A DNA stretch of 64,000 nt, from contig JAVTVY010025196.1 in the NCBI GenBank assembly GCA_036873755.1, positions 48,152 to 112,151 on the forward strand. Reading direction: 5' to 3'. A program made the translations under genes and the position numbers. The DNA comes from Hanleya hanleyi. Taxonomy: Eukaryota > Mollusca > Polyplacophora > Lepidopleurida > Hanleyidae. This document shows, piece after piece, positions 10,926 to 22,530 of the stretch (positions within the stretch are counted from its first letter, which is position 1; each line of letters starts with the position of its first letter). The notes under the pieces are model-generated. The model was not told the origin of the DNA. It saw only the letters and a list, made by a program, of their open reading frames with translations, and ran no database searches.

Positions 10926-11699
10926 TTAAGGCATAATAGTGGAGTATATGCATTATCTCAATGTAGACTCCATTACGGAGCGGAGATGTGTCATTACGCC
11001 AGATTGTTTAATTTTGACTTCCTAGTTACATCTAAAGCGCTATTTTCGGAGTCCGGTAGAAAGAAGACCAGGAGTTCGATCAAAACAATCCACAGTGTGT
11101 CCATTAATATACTATTGAAGTTATTGCATACTGTATTCTATACAGGAGTTATCTCGCCCTGGAATGAGATTTCGGTAAATATTATGGCAGAACCCGGTCA
11201 TATCAGAATGTTATAAATTTGCCAGAACTATTTTCTTCACAATAGAACCCATTTACAGTCCAAAAAAGATGGAACGGATGTATATTATTGAGGTTTTATG
11301 AATTATTTATCAAGTTTCTGAAGCATTTTCCATGTTTCTAGACGAAAATATAGTGCCAATTTACCAATAATTTGACGTGGTTACATCTCTTATTTGCATT
11401 TTTCCCGCGTTCCTGGTATCATTGGAAAGCGGAAAAGCAACCACGGCCTAAATATTGCCGAATGGATGCCAATTATTAAGAACAGATAGGTTAATTTTGA
11501 GTTTTGTTCTCGAAAATCCTGCTAGAATTGGCAAAAGTGATCAAACCAAAGATGGGGTAGGGGGAAAGTTATCGGTCGGATTTCCCACAATAATATGTAT
11601 AACTGGCAAGTGTTGTATACCGCCATACTCGCAAACACTCCCAGATTAAGATAAATGTGAATAATTAATTTCGCGAAAAACACCCTGCCCCTTAAGGTG
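10926..11699. other. Spacer between D repeats; no gene seen
   Basis: ORFs at 10893-11216 and 11455-11649 start at the same short motif, 'atgccgaatgga' or 'ttgccgaatgga', but otherwise share nothing and resemble nothing I know. The stretch contains 'ccgaatgga' three times when both D repeats are included. Confidence 0.35.
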
Positions 11700-12318
11700 G
11701 CCCTCCACAGTTTCGTAGTAATGGCCCCAGTCAGTCTAATTTCATAATACGATAGACTGCCCGTGTTCTGCTACATCATAATTCTTCTTGTCTTCTTAAC
11801 AGCTTATATCTATAATACCATCCTATTCAGCATTATCAACGCCGCAAACGAGCACGTACAAATCGATGGTTGGCTTCGCCAACACGCTTATCGGGATCAT
11901 GGAGTAAATTTTGTCCTGCTTCAGTTATGCCCCTTGGGTGTGCCTAAAAATCTTGACTCATTTACGGGAAGAAAATCTGACAAAAAACTGGCAGGTTGAC
12001 CCCCATTTTTTTTCTTTTTTAAGTTGAGACCCGACCAGGGAAGGTGCGTAAGAAGTTTAATTGAAATCGCTCTTACAGATTTTTCTGGAAATTGAGCCGA
12101 ATTTTTCGACATTTTAAGGGGTTTTCTAGGGGAAAATTAAGCAAGCCTGGAATGGAATGTTCGAGATTCATTTTTCTATGTCTTAAAATGATAGTTTAAT
12201 CATGCTCTTTCAGAAAATATATACATATAAGTGATTTGGGTTGAAAATTGGTGGCCGAAAAACGGACCCATAGTCTATTCCATGCCGAATGGAAGAATCC
12301 CTGGAGTGCACCCTTAGT
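11700..12318 (+). repeat. Direct repeat D, copy 2
   Basis: Second copy of the 620-bp direct repeat. It has an insertion of about 23 bp ('gaagaaaatctgacaaaaaa' and 3 more bases) relative to copy 1, and small deletions near 12105 and 12175. The arrangement could be a local duplication or two copies of an unknown element. Confidence 0.8.
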
Positions 12319-13579
12319 ACTCTTTGAAAAAAAATTTAAAAATGAGAAAAAATATCTTTTGGGTTCTATTTGGTGAGTTGTTTTAATATGTATCAAAGAC
12401 AACAAAACTCGAACTTTTCCTTTAACATCTGATCAACTACTATGGCCCTTAGTAACATAATGCTAGTTCTGTTCGGATATGCTCTGATCAAACGCGTTTG
12501 CCTTGGGCATTGGCTTCAATAACAGGGCACCAAAAAGAACTCATACATTTTCTCAGTTGTTTCGGAAAGAAGAAAATAATCAATATTCGAGCAATGAGCT
12601 TAATCCGCGAGCATATGTGCGTAACTCTCTCATTCATGACGCCATCTCTGTTTATCATGATAGGCTACGTGCTTGTCAGATGAGTAATTGTCATCTTGAG
12701 CTAGATATATGGTTATCTTGGATCGAAACGGGTTTCTAATTACGAACAACTAATTATTGATTTTCGGATGTTAAATCTTCTCAGTGTCCATACTGAGGAA
12801 ATATCAAACCGAATTGATTGTGGATATTGTCCCTGTGTCACTGCAGATATGAATTTTACGTATTACAAGGATGTTTTCTGCTAAACTCTGAACTGTGCCA
12901 TTCTATGCAACCAGCCGTGCGTTAATCTAACCATATGAATTGGCTGTAATCCACATAGCATATATAGTGTAATGGAGTGTTGGCATTTTCGATACGATTG
13001 AAGTACAACAGAGGTCAAACATAATTTGGACTGCAGATTCAAGTACTCTGATCTGGCATGATACGTGTTGTCAGACTGTCAAGACATTCATTTGTGCTAT
13101 TATTCGCAGTGATCAGAAAGATGTTCCTACGAAGTAGGCTACAGATCGCAAATTGTCCGGTAATGAGTGAGTCAGTCAGTCCATCCGAATCCTTTCGTCG
13201 GCAAAATAAGGAGAACCGTTGACATTAGAACCTTGATTTTTGGCATGAACGTGCATTAGGGCATTGTTACCAGCAAGTTCTGATCTGGAATAATTCTGAT
13301 TAAAATTAGATTTATAATTAACACTTCAGTATATTGTTATAAATGCATACCATCCATGTGGCCTTTAACAGTATCATGTTCCTTTTATGATCATGAAGCC
13401 ATGGGACCTCCTTATCAGTGGATTTAAAAGTCATTAAGGCTTGTCCTTGGAACAAACACAGAGAGAGGCTCCATCCCAGCCTTGTGGTTTTTAACAGTGA
13501 TTTATATCCAAGCCCACTGAGATAAGGCCGGTTTCTACTCTGCTGCTTGCCACATCAAGTTACAGTGGTCGGTGTCCTG
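12319..13579. other. No recognisable gene
   Basis: The stretch has overlapping ORFs at 12498-12739 (two frames, 61 and 78 codons) that resemble no family I know. There are no repeats shared with the rest of the window that I could see. A short 'cctacgaagtagg' near 13127 is a partial palindrome. Confidence 0.35.
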
Positions 13580-14904
13580 TATAGGGCGATTCCATGTCAC
13601 GTAAGTTACATTTTCATTCCCGATGGGGATGTATTTGTAACATTTGACAAAATTAACAGCCATGACTACACCAATAACAAAACAAATCACTTAAATAAAA
13701 GTATTTCTTATAATTTGAATGGGTTTTTGATTAATTTCAGTGAAACTAATTAGCATCTGGGCTTAATTAAAAAAGTGTCACGTAAGTTACTCAGAGAATT
13801 AGGGTAGTTTTGGGTCATTTGACATATGTTAAAAATTCTCTGATTTGGATGGAAGAATCTTAAAAGTTCTCACCTATAGCGATAGCTTGAACAATGAATT
13901 AGTAGGTATAAGTATAGTTGCCATCAGTCACTTTGCCATATTTCACCACAAGGGTTATAAAGATTGTTAACCAGTGTCACGTAAGTTACAAATGTGCGTC
14001 ACGTAAGTTACATGGGATGGGTTTCTGGACTATTTATTAAGGAAATACTTGCAGAAATGTTTAGAAATTGAATAATATGATGTAAATATACAGGAAGAAC
14101 AATTTCTGGGATACTTAACTGTTCATTATTTTCTAATTAATTACCAAACTCATTACCATATTTTCAGTGAAAACATTGGAATTATTTATGGGACTGGACC
14201 CTGTACTTGTCTGCAAGGACAGTTTAGGATATCCTAATAGTATACTTTTAGTGGTAACAAAGTTAGAAATACTTAATAATTGGATTTGCTTTTGACAAAA
14301 AAATTATTCCTAGTTTACATGGTTTTGTATATGTAACTTACGTGACAAGTTTTGTAACTTACGTGACATGTCACGTAAGTTACACAACTTCACTCGCCTA
14401 AATTTCTATTCAACTATTTGTTTTTTACCAAGTTAAGAGGTGGATGTTCTTAGTGGACATAAGGTAGTTTCATTGAGGGAAGAGTTTTTTATATCTATTG
14501 CCTATATTATCTCTTGACAAAATGACCCATGAAAATTTGTCACGTAAGTTACATTGCGATAATCGGATTGAAATGACATAGTCTTGCCAACTTCACAAAT
14601 TTGGCAAGTTTGCATGTTAGAATACATGGTTATCAGTTACTAACATCAGATATAACCAAACTGAGATGAATACTTCAGATTTTACATCTTAATTTGAGGC
14701 CTACTAGAAAATCACATGTTATGGCTGTCCGAGTTTGCTAGGTATTTTAATGGTATTTTTTTCCAGAATGTGGACCAGTCAATGACAAAAACTTCATTTT
14801 GTCTTAGTTCAGGCACTGGTTGATACAAAAAATCAACAGATGTTCCAATCCTAGCAGTTTGAAATTTGAGCAACTTTCACTCTCTGTGGTGGAATCGCCC
14901 TATA
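13580..14904. mobile_element. TIR element with eight 16-bp internal motifs
   Basis: The ends are a perfect 15-bp inverted repeat: 'tatagggcgattcca' at 13580-13594 and its reverse complement at 14890-14904. TA dinucleotides at both ends suggest a TA target. Inside are eight copies of 'tgtcacgtaagttaca' or a one-base variant. On the + strand they are at 13595, 13776, 13975, 13997, 14369 and 14538; on the - strand at 14332-14347 and 14353-14368. The first abuts the left terminal repeat directly. No transposase is encoded. The motif is not seen outside the element. It looks like a non-autonomous DNA transposon with subterminal protein-binding sites. The superfamily is not identified. Confidence 0.75.
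14353..14384. repeat. 32-bp perfect palindrome from two head-to-head motifs
   Basis: A - strand copy of the 16-bp motif (14353-14368) abuts a + strand copy (14369-14384) with no spacer, giving a 32-bp perfect palindrome centred on 'gaca|tgtc'. A third, inverted copy ends 5 bp upstream (14347). Confidence 0.9.
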
Positions 14905-16289
14905 GCAGATATAGTATATTATTGCATGCCTGTCCACTACCCTGGAACATTTCCTAGCTTAGACATTAAACAGCCCCATAAACTTGCCATCAAATGGGAT
15001 AAGGCTGGGAGTACAAGAATGTGCGGTGTATTTTCTGTGGACTGTGTAGGCTGTACAGTCTGAATGAAGACAGCCTAGCAGAATTAGTTAAAGCTAGGTG
15101 GTTTAACGTTTATCAATGAAGAAAATCATCGATCAACCGCCATAGAATATAATGTGAAACAAGAAAACCGGAATAGTACATTCATCAGATTGCCAATGCC
15201 CAAAATGTGTTGTCTCATATATCTAGATAACAACGTGATGTTATTTATTGATAGCTCAGCGAATGCACTGTCATGCCCATTGGGAACCCTTGGCTGTATG
15301 TTTCACTGTATATATAACACAGTACAAAACGTGATGGGATAATGAAATAGGAAATGCTAACTTTCCATCATTTGTTAGTGCATTTATCTACACTGCTATT
15401 ACCAGGCAACTTGCCATTCTTAATACACACAATTTCACATCCAAACATTTCATCACAGACCAAATCATGCAGGCTTCAAATTCAGGTCAAATTGCCACTG
15501 ATGATGAAATATCCTACATCAACCAATTAAGTCAGCCTGAAGCAATAACCCAGCAGAACATAGAAAGATCTGGTATCATCCTTCAGCTTAGCCTGTGGCC
15601 AACAATGATCAAATTTACTGAGGGTGAAACAAAGCTGTCCTGCAAGCCACCCAAGGAATTTATCAGCTTGTGTTGGGACATTTTGTTGGTATCATGTAAG
15701 TTGTTTAGTAGTTTACTCATTCAAATCTCCATGCCATATTTTCTGTTATTCAACAGACAAATTTCTTTACTGGTTTTAATTGTTTAAGTTTTACTGGGTT
15801 TCAACTGCTACAGATAGTAACATAGTACTGATACTGTAGAAATGGGTAGTGTGAATTTAATTATTCCATGTTTAGTACAATTTGTTCACATGAACTGATT
15901 GCCAAGAGCTCAGTGCCTGCCCTAATGCCTACCTTACTTCGTAGGTCCTGTGGCGCATAGTCACACTGCCATGTTATAAGATAGATAGGTCAAATTTGAT
16001 GAAATAAAGTTCATGACACGATTTTACAAAACTGTAACACGGATTGGAACGACACACTCGGGCTAATTCCATCTGTCATTATCAGAGAAGACCCAGTAAA
16101 TGATGACATGTTTTGGGATCGTCTGTTGTGCCATTCAGTTCGTTTCTCTGAGGCGTCGAGAGTTCTGTTCAAACTTTGATCCGAATTTTCTTTCAGAAAC
16201 GGACAACAGATTGCCGTATGAAGCGGTTTTCTACGTTATTGAGCTAGCAGATCCCCTTAGCTTTGTGTGGAAATAATTTGACCTTAGGG
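14905..16289. other. Unrecognised region with one long open frame
   Basis: Frame 15354-15784 on the + strand is open for about 143 codons, with an internal ATG at 15467 and a potential splice donor 'catgtaagtt' near 15696. Its composition (for example 'SQPEAITQQNIERSG') looks more protein-like than other ORFs here, but I recognise no domain. It may be a decayed exon or part of a transposable element. The rest of the interval shows nothing. Confidence 0.25.
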
Positions 16290-16735
16290 TATGCCGTATA
16301 CAAAATGGTTCATTTGGTGAGCACTGTACTTTCATATCGGACAGAGGAGATTTCGTTTAAGTCAGTTATCTGAACCCTTACCCAGATTGCATTCAGCCGT
16401 TGATGTCTTCTCATGTATGGATGCAACGAATCGAGTAAATCCATGTCTTTTCTAAATCGATTGAACATCAGTGTCAGATGATGACCTCGTGTATATCGCC
16501 AATTCAGGCCAGTTCGATATATCGGCACATAGCTATAAATATGTCCTAGTCTTTATCACTGTCTACACGGTTAAATTCTTTTCAAGTACTATCTTCATTC
16601 TTTTCAAGTTGGAGAACTATAGCCAACTGTACGTATAATTTCATTGGTTTCTACCATTTCTGCCAAGAGGCCCTCTTTCTAAATAAATGTCTGAAATGCT
16701 TTATCGAGACTGAGAACGAATTAAACTTCCTAATT
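16290..16735 (+). repeat. Dispersed repeat R1, copy 2
   Basis: Related to 75-400 and 21090-21500. Shared blocks include 'cggacagaggagatttcgtt' (compare 'cgaacagaggagattttgtt' at 21130) and 'gtcagatgatgacct'. It is followed after about 100 bp by R3. Confidence 0.6.
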
Positions 16736-16832
16736 TGTTTAAGTTCGTCTTATCCGATTGTCCCTGTTCGCATGCCAAAGCCGTTCTGCTCACAGAATTA
16801 ATGTGCCTGGTCCTAGGACCATTCCATCAGAT

Positions 16833-17120
16833 CATCGAATCACTCTGTCTGGGTAGGGGCTTATGTTCCTCTCTGAGCATGATTCACACGGTTTATAATT
16901 CAGTTATTGTCTTGAATACAACATATTGAAAGTTCAAATACCAATTTGTTGATGATTCGTAGTAGTTTGGAACTACGACAGCAAGAACACATTCTCCTTT
17001 TCCTGGCCCTCATAACTTTCGTTATCTAGTTCTTGATTTTGTTTAACCAATAGACCGATTCATTCAAATTTCAGCAAGATAACTGTCGGATCACGCAGGT
17101 ATGGCATTTCAAAATTGAGG
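16833..17120 (+). repeat. Dispersed repeat R3, copy 1
   Basis: Closely matches 22531-22825: shared 'gtctgggtaggggcttatgt'-type start, 'cttgaatacaacatattgaa', 'ggaactacgacagc' and 'caaatttcagcaagataact'. No coding content is seen. Confidence 0.8.
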
Positions 17121-17469
17121 TTAGTGGGTCATCTTTTTCAACGGGGTCATATGACTTTTTGTCATTACGGCGACATCGTTTTCCGCCATCTTTTTAATGT
17201 TGCGTTTACTTGTTGCCGGTATATGGTGAGAATCTGCTGGTGGACGTTTCATCCCCGAGGCTTGACCTCTACACAAATCATTGCGATTGTAGTTTTGTGA
17301 CTTGTAAACATGGTGAATCAATCGATTGGACGGCATCGGACCTCACAGGTATTTGTGCTGAATACGAACTTACAAACCTGCATTCTATAAATAGTCCCTC
17401 GTTTGGGCCGTTTTCCCCATCTGACGGTCGCATTTTTAATCAACTTCTGGTGGTCGCATTGTTAATCAG

Positions 17470-17800
17470 TTTCCAACAGATGACTTGATAGGGCTATTAC
17501 ATCATCGCTCTGAAATATTTGCATGTAATACCGCACATCTCGGTGCCAGGGACAGCGTGGTGACGACATTCAAGATGTCCACATGAACAACTACAATAAA
17601 AGCTTGGCTATGATACAAATCATCACAGGGATCACTATTGGTTATTGTTATGTTTTTTTAAATAGGCAGCCAATGTGTTCGTCTGTGGGGTCCTATGACT
17701 TCTTGTCAGTACGCCGGCATCCTTTTCCCCCATCCATTTAATATTGCGTTTAACTGTGGCAAACAAAAATCTGAAATTGTTGAAAATCGCATTTTTTGCG
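17470..17800 (+). repeat. Dispersed repeat R2, copy 1
   Basis: Related to 20560-20960 (+) and, in reverse, to 46200-46530 and 56560-56910. Landmarks are 'acagatgacttgatagggc', 'aactacaataaaagc', 'aatcatcacagggatca' and 'tatgacttcttgtcagtacg'. A partial relative is at 17115-17340. Part of its design ('acatgaac...aaaagcgtg') resembles the RT element's 3' region, so it may be the tail of a related element. Confidence 0.6.
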
Positions 17801-18022
17801 AGTGTATAGATCAGGTGTCGGAAAAACAAAATTGAGCTTATAGGTCAAAGTGAAAGGTCAGTGTTCCTCAAAAATGAGGAAAGCATCGAAATTCAATATT
17901 TATTTGAGTGGATACACCAGCGAAATACGATGTCAGCTGTTCATATTGAGATCAACGTCACTGTGACTACTGAAACAGAAAATTATTGAAAACATTGTCT
18001 GTAGTATTACTCCAGTTCAAGG

Positions 18023-18393
18023 ATGGGGATTGTGTGCTCAGACTCCAGGAATGTTTCCAAGGTTTCTTATGGCCAACAAGAAAGTTCAATGCCAATGGGG
18101 ATTGTGTGGTCAGACTCCAGGAATGTTTCCAAGGTTTCTTATGGCCAACAAGAAAGTTCAATGCCAATGGGGATTGTGTGGTCAGACTCCAGGAATGTTT
18201 CCAAGGTTTCTTATGGCCAACAAGAAAGTTCAATGCCAATGGGGATTGTGTGGTCAGACTCCAGGAATGTTTCCAAGGCTTCTTATGGCCAACAAGAAAG
18301 TTCAATGCCAATGGGGATTGTGTGGTCAGACTCCAGGAATGTTTCCAAGGTTTCTTATGGCCAACAAGAAAGTTCAATGCCAATGGGGATTGA
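18023..18393 (+). repeat. 72-bp minisatellite, about 5 copies
   Basis: Five near-identical 72-bp units starting 'atggggattgtgtggtcaga', plus a partial sixth. The unit length is a multiple of three with no stop in most frames, so long ORFs appear on both strands (17986-18393, 18023-18460, 18030-18443 and the reverse 17967-18491). These are by-products of the repeat. One unit has 'ggct' where the others have 'ggtt'. Confidence 0.95.
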
Positions 18394-18460
18394 ACAAACC
18401 AGGAAACCATTGGGAATGTCAGTTTTGGGAGTGGAGGAATTAATGGGAACCGTTGTGTGA

Positions 18461-19312
18461 CCCATGTGTCGGCTACCGAGATTGAGATCAAAAGGTCGAG
18501 TCACGGTCACCTACCACCATTGAACTAATTGAAAGATGAAGAGCTCGTAGATTTCGTATTGATGACATAGCGTATAGTGACGATTAGACTCTAGTTCTTG
18601 TTAACAATTCAGCCCACAAATTCTAGTACATATGGACAGTTATATTATATTTAAAGCCAATAATCCATGTTCACGTACGATCGTTTAATATCCCAGGTGA
18701 CCGATATGGTCACTTCGTGCAGTAGTAGTTGATGCTGTCGACAAAGATTCAATTATCAAACTGCCATGTTCGCATATATATCCACGTTAATCATTTAATC
18801 TGTTACAATTATACATCATAGATTCCTCTTTGCTCCTTCCAGTCTAGAATCAAATATTTCAAGATTGTTCATTCGTGTCGTATTAATCACAAGCATATAT
18901 TCTTATCAGTTCATGTCCCCAATAACCATACGTTTTAGCTATTTGAATATGGATGAAACCGAGAGAGAACCACAGAGCGATAATCTGACCAGGTTAAAAC
19001 ATAGTTTCCCTTTTTTTCCTTCAACTGTCGGCTTTCCTAGATTTCACCCCGAGTTTGACCATTTCCAATTTGGCAATCGACAGCTATTTTGTCTTTCCTA
19101 TATATACAGATGGCCTCTTGTTGGAGTGGAAATATTGGACTAATCTCTAGTTCAACGGTTCCTCGTGGTATTGAGTATGGGGATAGTTTTCTGCATTCGG
19201 TCAGTCCTATCAGGTTAGGAGTAATAGTTAAAACTGTATGTTACAGGCCTACTATCTATGAGAAAGGAAGGTAGAAAATCGGATATAAACCAGGCTGATT
19301 CGACCTGATCTA
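18461..19312. other. No gene; R1b remnant
   Basis: Bases 18740-18890 weakly resemble R1b ('tctagaatcaaatatttcaa', 'tcgtgtcgtatt'). ORFs at 18865-19274 resemble nothing known. Confidence 0.35.
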
Positions 19313-20118
19313 TTTGAATGTGATAAGATTGCAGGCTGAGTTGGATTATGTGCAGGAAAATGAGATGCAGTTACGACTGGTGTCGGATTTTATTACGCGC
19401 GGTATGGGAAACGTGAAAGTCCTTGCTGGCAACGGTACGACCGTTCCCGATAAATATCATCCAAACACGACGATTAATGGAAATCCCCGACACAAACGGA
19501 AGGAGAAAAAGACGGAAAAGGGTCTTGATCTGGAGGAGATAACTTTGTGTTTACCCTACTACTGAGTTCATGTGCTGTCATGCACTATACAAATAACCTT
19601 ATCGAGCGAAGGGTGTACTTTTCTTTCAATCAAACCAACATTCGGTGTACTAACTTGGGTAATCGAGGTGCAATTTGGGATACTTATAAAAAGTACAAGA
19701 TTACCGCGCACCCTGAATCCGTGCTTTCGCACACGGTATCACAAATCACAGCTCGATTACTCAAGTTAGTACGCCGAATATATTAGATAGATTGAAAGAA
19801 AAGTACAACCTCCGTTCGATAGGGTTATTTATATAGTACCGTACATGACAGCACATGGGATCATTAAGGTACAATCAAAACATTATCTCCTTCCGACCGG
19901 GTAGTTTTGGCCATCATTTTTCGGCCGTATCTCTTCGGGAATTTCGAGAGCTCGTCGTTTTTAGCCGGTTTTTACCGGGAACGGCCCTACCGTTGCCATC
20001 AAGTGCGTTCACGTTTCCCATATCGCGCACAGTATAATCCGACACCAGTCGTAATCGCATCTCATTTTACTGTACATGTACATAATCCAATTTAGTCTGA
20101 AATCTTATCACATTCAAA
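19313..20118. mobile_element. 806-bp foldback element (near-palindrome)
   Basis: The left arm (19313-19670) and right arm (19748-20118) are inverted copies along their full length, separated by a loop of about 77 bp. Matching landmarks are 'tttgaatgtgataagatt' with its complement at 20101-20118, 'tacgactggtgtcggatt' with 20034-20051, 'atgggaaacgtgaa' in both, and 'catgtgctgtcatg' with the complement at 19843-19858. The arms differ by scattered substitutions and small indels. The short ORFs in the arms are not conserved in frame. It is probably a foldback-type MITE. A transcript would form a long hairpin. Confidence 0.85.
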
Positions 20119-20559
20119 CAGACCAAATCCTTGTAAATGACCAGTTAATAGTGTTCTACCTCTCAAAAGGAATGTGTGTGGATCAACATCCCTCACAAAA
20201 TCGCTAATTTTCCATCAGATAAGATGTGCGTCACTGAGGTTAGGATTTGTTAACCTATGTATAGTTATCTGGTCTTTAATGCTGGTAATATATAAAAAAT
20301 AATATTTGAGTACTGGGACATTCGGGATCTGAAATAACTTAACATATCATTCAGGAACATGCATATCGGCTGTTTGGACATAGAAGAATGGTATAAAATC
20401 ACAACTCGGCTATCTATGCTGGTGGCAGATTAAATTGTCCAATGTTAAAGGATTTCAGTTTACACGTTCCTTAAAGTTAATACATGTGTTTTGGGTATAA
20501 CTACATTGCTTACAGACGTGTGGGTATTGGTAACGGTATCTGTACTAAAACGGTGGAGA
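20119..20559. other. No recognisable feature
   Basis: AT-rich sequence without ORFs of note or repeats that I could match to the rest of the window. Confidence 0.35.
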
Positions 20560-20960
20560 TTCGATCACACTAACAACATAGCATTGTTCATCTGAGGAGC
20601 GGTATAACTCGAGAGGTCAGTGTTATCTGGCATACTAGTACTCGGAAAATTCTTAGGCAAATAATAAAACGCGTTCGGGATACGTCAGTATGGCATTTAA
20701 TTTTTTCTGTTGAGGTGTGTGATTTGTATCTAATACCGCTTATGCCGGTGCTAGGGGCCGTGTGGTCATATCATCCAAGTTGCCACATGAACAGGTACAA
20801 TAAAAGCGTACCTGAGATACAACACATATCACGAATCGTTAGATTCTTGGTATGTGCTTTAAAATAGGTTAACTAGAAGACTCTTCTGTGAAGTCATGTG
20901 ACGCAGTCAGTATGTCGGCACCTCTTCCCACTTCCCTTATATGTGTTGTAATTTGTCCAA
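20560..20960 (+). repeat. Dispersed repeat R2, copy 2
   Basis: Matches 17470-17800 through 'aggtacaataaaagcg', 'ctgagatacaa', 'tgtgacgcagtcagtatg' and the preceding 'tgccggtgctaggggccgtg'. The phrase 'ctaggggccgt' is also shared with the RT element's 3' region, again linking the two families. Confidence 0.6.
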
Positions 20961-21089
20961 ATCCAAACTTGACTCTGCTCTTAGAGATGGATGACGGCTT
21001 GTCATAAAGCGGTTACTAATGTTATTGACCCAGGAAGGGCCAATAGATTTTTGCAGCTTTATGAGGAAACTAATTGACCTCTTGGGTAG

Positions 21090-21500
21090 ATCCTGTATAC
21101 TTATTGGCTCGTTTAGTAAGCGGCATACTGTCCCTTCGAACAGAGGAGATTTTGTTAAAGTCATTTATTTCAACTCTTCCGCAGGGGGCTTCAATCTCCG
21201 TTGTGTTCTCCTAGGTCCGGGATTCAACGGATTCGGTGAATCGATCTCCTTTATCAATCAATTGAACAGCCATGGTTACCCGATGGACTTTCAGATCACC
21301 TCGGTATATCAGCACACATCTGTTCGTGTCCAAGACGTTATCGTTGTCAACTCTGGCAACTGTTTTTATGTACATACATGTATTGTCTTTTGACTAATCA
21401 AGTATGAATTCAATTTCATTACTTCCTTCCACTTCTACCAGGAAGTTACACATATAGTTTAAAGTGGAGACTAATACTTCTCTTCCAACGTAGAATTTAT
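21090..21500 (+). repeat. Dispersed repeat R1, copy 3
   Basis: Matches 75-400 and 16290-16735. A 124-codon ORF overlaps it (21019-21393), but the corresponding frames in the other copies are broken, so it is not taken as a gene. The intact MITE at 21523-21793 lies just beyond. Confidence 0.6.
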
Positions 21501-21522
21501 TTATGCGAATCAATACGGTATA

Positions 21523-21793
21523 CACAGCCAGAAAAATGGTGTTCAACACCAATAAATGTTGTTGAATTTCAACCAACACGATATGTCTCCAACTCTCTTT
21601 ATTGGTGTTGACCAACACCATTAACTGGTGTTGAGCCAGTATTCATGGTGTTAGCACTTAACGTGTGAACACCAAAATATGGTGTTGAGCCATTTTCAAC
21701 ACCTTTATTGGCGTTGACCAACACTATTATTTGGTGTTGAACTGACCTCAACACCAAAAAGGATGTTGGGCCAACACAATGTTTTTGTCTGTG
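21523..21793. mobile_element. ggtgttga MITE, intact copy
   Basis: A 271-bp element with inverted ends 'cacagccagaaaaatgg' and a slightly decayed partner ending 'tgtctgtg', flanked by TA on both sides. It is built almost entirely of short inverted 'ggtgttga' and 'tcaacacc' blocks, so it can fold into many hairpins. The block 'gtgtgaacaccaaaatatgg' matches the right arm of the interrupted copy at 3060-3309. Confidence 0.75.
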
Positions 21794-21899
21794 TACACAC
21801 CAGAGAAATGAAATAAAAATCGAGTCACCATATCACGTTATACTAGAAATGCCCATCCACATGGGGTAAACTCGTCTCAGATTAACACAGAAATGATAG

Positions 21900-22530
21900 G
21901 AAAATTGATAACCATAAGCATTGTTTTGATAGAAGTTACTACATAGACAAATTTTCAACAGAAAAAACACGTAAATCACACTTTTTTTTATCTAAACACA
22001 ACTTAAGTTCGTTCTCTTTATAATACATAAAAATCTCATTTTGGAGGCTTTTCCATGTTATTTTTTAGATGGTTGTCATGGTAACTGATTTATGATATTC
22101 AAATGGTTCAGCATTTTGGTGTAACAATGCACATATACATTCTGTACACCAACGATTAGATTAATCATGCGAAATAGAATTATTCCCTATTTGAAATGGG
22201 TAAGGCAGCGTCTCCATTAATCGTTTTTCCTTCAATCGAGAATTTTCGTTGGTTTTCATGAAGAAATCCTGATCCTATCGGGAATTCTTCGAGACAATGT
22301 CGAGAAAAAAATATGAAGAAAAGAAATCGTTTTCAAAATTCTCGATCGATTTTCTTGATATCTTTTTATATTCGTCTTTTTTGTTCCATCGAGAATCAAC
22401 GGTTCTATGTTGATCGAGAGAATGTTGAGAGAATTTGATCGATGAAGCATCGAGATAATATCGCGAAACCATTGAGAGGCGAATGAATACAATTACGTCA
22501 TTCACAGATAAGCAGCTGTTACGTCGCTAT
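21900..22530 (+). repeat. Direct repeat E, left copy
   Basis: About 630 bp repeated at 22826-23451. It starts near 'accataagcattgttttgat' and ends 'agctgttacgtcgctat'. The 3' half is rich in 'tcgag' and 'cgagaa' blocks ('tctcgatcgattttc'). ORFs there exist on both strands, shift between copies and are not considered coding. Confidence 0.85.

Noticed and set aside
10361..11999. Paired small membrane-protein genes in the D repeats
   Set aside because: Amino-acid changes between copies are as frequent as silent ones, and the stop positions differ. It looks non-coding.
13127..15950. Larger TIR element with 'cctacgaagtagg'-like ends
   Set aside because: Similarity between the two ends (near 13127 and 15940) is short and imperfect, and no target duplication is visible.
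17967..18491. Repetitive protein gene (up to 174 codons)
   Set aside because: Frames are open on both strands because a stop-free 72-bp unit is repeated. No splice or start context supports one frame.
21019..21393. Cys-loop exon of the channel ('YPMDFQ')
   Set aside because: The motif lacks the two cysteines at 13-residue spacing, and the region is a dispersed repeat (R1) with broken frames in other copies.
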